The notes beneath the pieces are model-generated. The model made no database searches, had not been told where the DNA came from, and worked only from the letters and a program-made list of their open reading frames with translations. Below, one piece after another: positions 32,703 through 36,845 of a DNA stretch of 36,845 nt. The position numbers and the translations under genes are program-made. Positions within the stretch are counted from its first letter, which is position 1, and every line of letters starts with the position of its first letter. The stretch spans positions 1 through 36,845 of the forward strand of contig NBMY01000045.1 in the NCBI GenBank assembly GCA_002212985.1. Reading direction: 5' to 3'. Source of the DNA: Sphingobacteriales bacterium TSM_CSS (GTDB lineage Bacteria > Bacteroidota > Bacteroidia > Chitinophagales > UBA2359).

Positions 32703-33042
32703 TTGCCTTGTTTTTTACTTAAGTTGGTCTAATTAACGACATTTGAATTTAAAATTAAAAACAAAATTGCACTAAATTGGTTTTTGCCTTTAATTTTACC
32801 CGTTGGTGCTGCCTTTTTACTAAAATTTTAAAGTAAGAGGCATCTCTGTGTGGTAAAATAATGTAAATTTAGAGCAAAAAATCGGTTTTGCTAACAGTAA
32901 AACAATTACATTTACTCAAAATTAGGTTACTTGCAGTGCTTGTCCGGCACAATGAAGGCCTTGGTAAAAATGCGGCATCAACGCTTTGCCTTTTTTTTGC
33001 GTTATTAAAAAAAGTTTTTGCAAAATTTTAAAATTCGGCAAC
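32703..33042. other. A/T-rich divergent intergenic region
   Basis: 340 nt between the divergent sirtuin and type B T9SS cargo genes. Long A and T runs dominate. No perfect TAnnTTTG was found for either gene and no coding frame is credible; regulatory content could not be resolved by eye. Confidence 0.4.
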
Positions 33043-35832
33043 ATGTTTTATAAACTTTTATACGGAAAATTGTTTTTATACACGCTCATCGGGTTATTTA
33101 CCTGTTTGGGGCTGTCAAATTCTGTACAAGCACAATTGCAGCGAAATCTGTTTTTTAACAGCAACAGCAATGTAGTGCGCCTCGATTTTGCTACCGACCC
33201 GCCCATTCCCTACGCAACCGGCGTGGCCGGCTCTTATGAGGGTATTGCCCACTACGAAGACGGAAGCGGCAACCTGCTGTTTTGGTTTAACTCAAACGGC
33301 GTGTATGACCAAAACGGAACTTTTATGTCGGGTTCTTTTGGCATTTTTGCCAACTCCTCATCGGCAGAAATCAACATCTGCCCCGTTCCGGGAAGCCCCA
33401 ACCGTTACTACATTCTGTATAATGCCGAAACCTGCAGCGACTTATACTACTCCATAGTAGATATGACCTTAAACGGCGGGTTGGGCAATGTGGTATCGCT
33501 CAACACACTCATTAACAGCAGCAATTTTTCAGAGGGTATGGAAGTGGTGCAAATTCCGGGCACCAACAATTACTGGTTTCTTACCTACCAATGCGGGGTA
33601 GGGTTTACCAAATTCCTTATCAGCCCCAGCGGCATTGGACCTGCACAGGTTTTTCACCCTTATCCCATGCCTCCGGGCGGCTACGACGGCCGTTGCGAGT
33701 TTGATTACCACCGCGGGCGAATCGGCATCGGGTTTGCATGGTCTTCACAAGTATTCCTGGCCGATTTTGACCCTGTAGAAGGAGAGGTTTGTAACCCCGT
33801 AACCCTTAGCTCACCGGCATTCAGCAACAACCCCTTTGGCGTAGATTTTTCGCCTACCGCTAATAAAATGTACTTTTCGCTTTGGTACACCACCGGCGTT
33901 CCCAATGTGTTTCAGTACGATTTTGCTTCGGGCACCTACACCGGCTACCAGCCCCCATTGGGCGGCAGCGGATGGATAAGCGGCTTGGGGCAAATAGAAC
34001 TTGGGCGCGATGGTAAACTCTATATCATTGAAGACGGTGGCTCTAACATTATTGTCATTAACAACCCCGATGACGATGTGCCCGTGTTTAGCCTTATACC
34101 CATACCCAGCACAACAGGATTGGGTATTTCAGACCATATTCAGTCTGAAGTATTTGATGCGGGTATTGATTATACCGATACCCTTTGTGCCGCCGTTAGT
34201 TCACCGCTGGTTCTGTTGCCCGATGTGGACGGTGAATATTGGTGGGCTACTTCAGACAACCCCGATGATACCATTTCCATAGGCTCTTCTTTGTTGGTGA
34301 GCGTAGCAGACTCGCTCATTGAATACATTGCCACCGGTGTAAGCGGTACCGAATGTTTCAGCATTTTCAACCAATATCAATGGTCGGTATTTCCCCAACC
34401 CGATGTTGATGCCGGCCCCGATAAAACCATACAAACCGGGCAAAGTACCACACTCGATGCCAGCACCGGCGTGGCCGACGCAACTTTTGTGATATGGTTC
34501 CCCTCTACCGGCTTAGATAACCCCTTCTCTATTACCCCCACCGCAAGTCCAACGGTTACCACTACCTACACGCTTACCGTGCAAAACGGACCCTGCCAGG
34601 GAATAGACCAAGTTACCGTAACCGTTCTGCCGGTATCGGTAACCGAAAATGTGTGTGCCATCGTGGGGTCGCAAAATGCCCTCAATGCCCCCGATACGCT
34701 TGCTAACGTACAGTGGTACCTGGCCGGCGACCCAGGTAACATACTGGCCAATGGCAACACTTTTACCCCGCCTGTTATGGGAACCTCCCAGATAACCTAT
34801 GTAGCATCAGGTACCGGACCCAATACGCCTGCCGGCGCACTATATGCTGTTACCCTTCTACCGCAACCCGATTTGAAAGCCGGCGACGACGTGACCATTT
34901 TTGCCGGCGAATCTGTTACGCTTAACGCATCCGGAGGCGACCAAAGCGGCTATACGTGGGCTTTTGATGCCTCTTTGAGCGACCTCACCATTGCCAACCC
35001 TATAGCAACCCCCACTGTAACTACTACCTACTACCTTTCCAGCGCGTTTGATGCCAATTGCCCGTCTGAGGACAACGTAACTGTAACAGTGCTCAACCAA
35101 AACTCGGTGCAAGATACCCTGTGTGCGGTGGTAGGAGATCAAATCAACCTTTCGGTACCCAATACTTTTGCTGCCATAGAGTGGTTTGATGCTGCCAACC
35201 AAAGTGCCGTTTTGGGAACGGGTGCATCTTTTAGCACTACCGCAACGGCAACTGTAGTTACTTATGTTGGCCATGCAACCGATGCATCGGGCAACATAAC
35301 CGATTATTACTATACCCTTAACCCCAATCCCACTATCGATGCCGGTCCCGACCGCACCATACTGGAGGGTGAAAGCTATACCTTTAACATAACCGGTGGT
35401 ACCAACCTGCAGTGGGAACCAGCACAACTATTCTCAGACCCCACCTCGGCAACACCTACCGTTACACCCGCCGAAACCACCACCTTTACCGTAACCAATA
35501 CCACCGACAAAGGCTGCCAAAGCTCCGATGAAGTTACCATTACAGTAAAATCCGACAGTTATATGCTCATACCCAGCGGCTTCTCACCCAACGGCGACGG
35601 GGTAAACGACGAACTTCGCATTGTGCCGTTTAACGTAAGCGAACTGGTTAGCTTTGTTGTATATAACCGCTGGGGCAACAAAGTTTTTGAAACCAATGAT
35701 ATTACCAAAGGCTGGGATGGTACTTACAAAGAAGAATTGCAGGAAGTGGGTACTTATGTGTATTATGCCACCGCCGTTTCAAAAGACGGTGTAGAATATA
35801 CCCAAAAAGGCAATACCATTTTAATGCGCTAA
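33043..35832 (+). CDS. Type IX secretion cargo with PKD-like domains and CHU_C (type B) sorting domain
   Basis: The ATG at 33043 gives a normal signal peptide (MFYKLLYGKLFLYTLIGLFTCLGLSNSVQAQ) and a 929-residue protein; the longer frame adds 19 unlikely residues. Residues about 35-380 resemble a beta-propeller-like surface region with repeated GDGKLYIIED-like segments (LGRDGKLYIIEDGG). Three PKD-like modules follow, each opening with DAGPDKT/AGDDVT/DAGPDRT and ending TTTYTLTV-like strands. The C-terminus (YMLIPSGFSPNGDGVNDELRI ... YNRWGNKVFE ... GTYVYYATAV) is a type B T9SS CTD (CHU_C/gliding motility family), so the protein is probably exported by T9SS and bound or released at the surface. 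PorP/SprF-like proteins serve this CTD class and one is encoded at 12543-13574. Confidence 0.9.
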   Translation: MFYKLLYGKLFLYTLIGLFTCLGLSNSVQAQLQRNLFFNSNSNVVRLDFATDPPIPYATGVAGSYEGIAHYEDGSGNLLFWFNSNGVYDQNGTFMSGSFGIFANSSSAEINICPVPGSPNRYYILYNAETCSDLYYSIVDMTLNGGLGNVVSLNTLINSSNFSEGMEVVQIPGTNNYWFLTYQCGVGFTKFLISPSGIGPAQVFHPYPMPPGGYDGRCEFDYHRGRIGIGFAWSSQVFLADFDPVEGEVCNPVTLSSPAFSNNPFGVDFSPTANKMYFSLWYTTGVPNVFQYDFASGTYTGYQPPLGGSGWISGLGQIELGRDGKLYIIEDGGSNIIVINNPDDDVPVFSLIPIPSTTGLGISDHIQSEVFDAGIDYTDTLCAAVSSPLVLLPDVDGEYWWATSDNPDDTISIGSSLLVSVADSLIEYIATGVSGTECFSIFNQYQWSVFPQPDVDAGPDKTIQTGQSTTLDASTGVADATFVIWFPSTGLDNPFSITPTASPTVTTTYTLTVQNGPCQGIDQVTVTVLPVSVTENVCAIVGSQNALNAPDTLANVQWYLAGDPGNILANGNTFTPPVMGTSQITYVASGTGPNTPAGALYAVTLLPQPDLKAGDDVTIFAGESVTLNASGGDQSGYTWAFDASLSDLTIANPIATPTVTTTYYLSSAFDANCPSEDNVTVTVLNQNSVQDTLCAVVGDQINLSVPNTFAAIEWFDAANQSAVLGTGASFSTTATATVVTYVGHATDASGNITDYYYTLNPNPTIDAGPDRTILEGESYTFNITGGTNLQWEPAQLFSDPTSATPTVTPAETTTFTVTNTTDKGCQSSDEVTITVKSDSYMLIPSGFSPNGDGVNDELRIVPFNVSELVSFVVYNRWGNKVFETNDITKGWDGTYKEELQEVGTYVYYATAVSKDGVEYTQKGNTILMR

Positions 35833-35866
35833 CGGCAAACCGGAAACGGAATGCTTGTTGCATCTA

Positions 35867-35902
35867 AAAAACCCCCGATGCTTTGCAGTATCGGGGGTTT
35901 TT
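35867..35902. terminator. Bidirectional terminator between convergent genes
   Basis: AAAAACCCCCGAT (35867-35879) and ATCGGGGGTTTTT (35890-35902) are perfect 13-nt arms around a 10-nt loop. The T-run on each strand lets it end both the type B cargo gene and the FAS1 gene. Confidence 0.9.
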
Positions 35903-35934
35903 GGGTTATGTTGCAACCTGCCCTTTATTTGGGA

Positions 35935-36522
35935 TTATTTGGGAGCAGGCGGCAGCAATACGGCATCAATTACATGAATAATACCGTTTGAAGTAGGAAT
36001 AGAAGCCACAATATTAGCTCCGTTAATAGTTACGTTGCCATCTTTAACCGCAATAGTTGCATTGTCGCCGTTAACCATACCCAATACTTGACCGTCGGTA
36101 AAACTTTCTTTCTTAAGTACGGCAACGGCAACATGGTATTGCAAAATATTTTGCAAATCGGCTTTCTTTTCGGGCTTCAGCAATCCCTCTACCGTTCCTT
36201 TGGGAAGTTTGTCAAATGCGGCATTGGTTGGAGCAAATACGGTAAAAGGTCCGGCATTGCTCAATGCATCTACCAACTCGGCTGCTTTAACGGCAGCTAC
36301 CAGCGTAGTATGGTCGGGTGATCCGATAGCGGTTTGTACAATGTTTTTCTGCGAAACATCATCCTGAACGGTAGATTGCCCGCCACCGGTGCCTTTTGCG
36401 TCAATACCTGCACTGCCGCCGCCACCTGTTGCGGGCTGTTCTCCGCCCCCCGTATTGCAGGCAATAAACAGACAACTTGCTACAATGCCCACCGTCAACA
36501 GTTTTAAATAGTTCTTTTTCAT
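35935..36522 (-). CDS. Fasciclin (FAS1) domain lipoprotein
   Basis: A 195-residue protein with a lipoprotein signal (FIAC, Cys22) and a Gly-rich linker (about 24-52). One FAS1 domain fills the rest: DHTTLVAAVKAAELVDAL, GPFTVFAPTNAAFDKLPKG, ILQYHVAVAVL and IPTSNGIIHVIDAVLLP. FAS1 domains are about 130-140 residues and act in cell-surface adhesion or protein-protein contact; single-domain bacterial lipoproteins like this are common in Bacteroidota. It has a TACTTTTG promoter (36563-36570) and an FNR/CRP-like palindrome upstream. Confidence 0.93.
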   Translation of the reverse strand: MKKNYLKLLTVGIVASCLFIACNTGGGEQPATGGGGSAGIDAKGTGGGQSTVQDDVSQKNIVQTAIGSPDHTTLVAAVKAAELVDALSNAGPFTVFAPTNAAFDKLPKGTVEGLLKPEKKADLQNILQYHVAVAVLKKESFTDGQVLGMVNGDNATIAVKDGNVTINGANIVASIPTSNGIIHVIDAVLLPPAPK

Positions 36523-36562
36523 TTCTTTTAATTTTGATGTGAATAAAAAATTACTCCTTACC

Positions 36563-36570
36563 CAAAAGTA
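36563..36570 (-). promoter_or_regulatory. Candidate -7 element of the FAS1 gene
   Basis: The minus strand reads TACTTTTG, a full TAnnTTTG match, giving a transcript start near 36559 and a leader of about 37 nt. No -33 TTTG is visible, which would fit an activator-dependent promoter. Confidence 0.5.
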
Positions 36571-36592
36571 AAAGAGGAAGCGTTATTACTAT

Positions 36593-36606
36593 ATGATTCA
36601 AATCAT
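36593..36606. promoter_or_regulatory. Candidate FNR/CRP-family binding site
   Basis: ATGATT-CA-AATCAT resembles FNR/CRP-type boxes (TGAT-N4-ATCA). Its centre is about 40 nt upstream of the predicted FAS1 transcript start, the class II activator position. Confidence 0.45.
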
Positions 36607-36750
36607 GTTTGCGCAGAAAAATGCAACAATAATATAAGATACCGATGCTGTTATATGTGTCCTAACCATCCCTGTTGTCCAAACCGTTATCGTGGTAAGG
36701 GTACATAAAGATATCGCAACTGTTTAGGCAAGTTGTACACAACAGAGAAT

Positions 36751-36781
36751 GCTATCGGATGTTTTTGAAACATCCGATAGC
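36751..36781. terminator. Perfect 14-bp hairpin next to a gene end
   Basis: GCTATCGGATGTTT and AAACATCCGATAGC pair fully around a 3-nt TTG loop. It directly follows the stop codon of the minus-strand frame entering from the right edge. No clear T-run follows on the minus strand, so function as a factor-independent terminator is uncertain. Confidence 0.5.
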
Positions 36782-36786
36782 TTAGC

Positions 36787-36845
36787 TTATTCCCTAACTC
36801 TTAATTTTCTTACGGAATAGCTCCAAGGTTCCTTTGCTTTAAGTA
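36787..36845 (-). CDS. C-terminal end of an unidentified protein (cut by window edge)
   Basis: The minus strand is open from the right edge to a TAA at 36789-36787, ending KAKEPWSYSVRKLRVRE. The short basic end and the strong hairpin right after it are compatible with a real gene end, but the stretch is too short to name a family or to exclude chance. Confidence 0.3.
   Translation of the reverse strand, partial: LKAKEPWSYSVRKLRVRE

Overview
The window looks like a contiguous piece of a Bacteroidota chromosome, probably an environmental lineage near Chitinophagales/Saprospirales/Sphingobacteriales. The basis is the presence of type IX secretion (T9SS) cargo with both type A and type B (CHU_C/gliding) C-terminal sorting domains, a PorP/SprF-like protein, a bacillithiol deacetylase (BshB1), FAS1 and MauG-type lipoproteins, no visible Shine-Dalgarno sequences, and a recurrent TAnnTTTG promoter element typical of the phylum. 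No rRNA, tRNA, CRISPR array, prophage or complete insertion sequence was seen.

Layout. 1-1164 (minus): a bestrophin-family anion channel followed by the N-terminus of a beta-carbonic anhydrase that runs off the left edge. 1349-5437 (minus): a close-packed five-gene cluster that looks like an electrophile/redox-stress operon: a DJ-1/Hsp31-VOC fusion, a beta-barrel-like exported protein, two SDR proteins (one without the catalytic tyrosine) and an F420-dependent-type NADP oxidoreductase. Upstream lies a perfect palindrome of the kind bound by HxlR-type regulators. 5814-10261: a cystathionine gamma-synthase/lyase (minus), an MltD-like lytic transglycosylase and an exported protein of unknown function (plus), and a TlpA-like thioredoxin protein with a SPOR-like tail and a broken CxxC (minus). 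10690-13574 (plus): a fused 2-oxoacid:ferredoxin oxidoreductase alpha subunit without its beta partner, followed after 8 nt by a PorP/SprF-like gene. 13616-19376 (minus): a small SPOR-like protein, then asparagine synthase directly downstream of a large C25-like T9SS protein whose catalytic His and Cys both appear to be replaced. 19501-21081 (minus): a Tat-dependent flavin amine oxidase.

21311-25304 (plus) is a phenylacetyl-CoA epoxidase locus: a TetR regulator with its own operator/promoter, then paaA, paaB and paaC. An Rpn/PDDEXK-type nuclease gene sits between paaA and paaB, and paaD/paaE do not follow. 25495-26313 is a 17-cysteine lipoprotein behind an 18-bp palindrome. 26336-29299 (minus) is a 987-residue secreted protein joining a cytochrome c motif, three 91-residue repeats and a dockerin-like tail. 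After it come bshB1 (plus), a diheme MauG/CcpA-type peroxidase lipoprotein (plus), a class III sirtuin (minus), a 929-residue T9SS type B cargo protein (plus) and a FAS1 lipoprotein (minus) with an FNR/CRP-like box placed for activation.

No single island stands out as an obvious new defence or mobile system. The strongest candidates for unusual biology are the degenerate C25 protein coupled to asnB, the cytochrome c-repeat-dockerin protein, the nuclease gene inside the paa operon, the DJ-1-VOC fusion cluster, and the bestrophin-carbonic anhydrase pair. All functional statements come from reading the sequence and recalled family knowledge; no database search was run.
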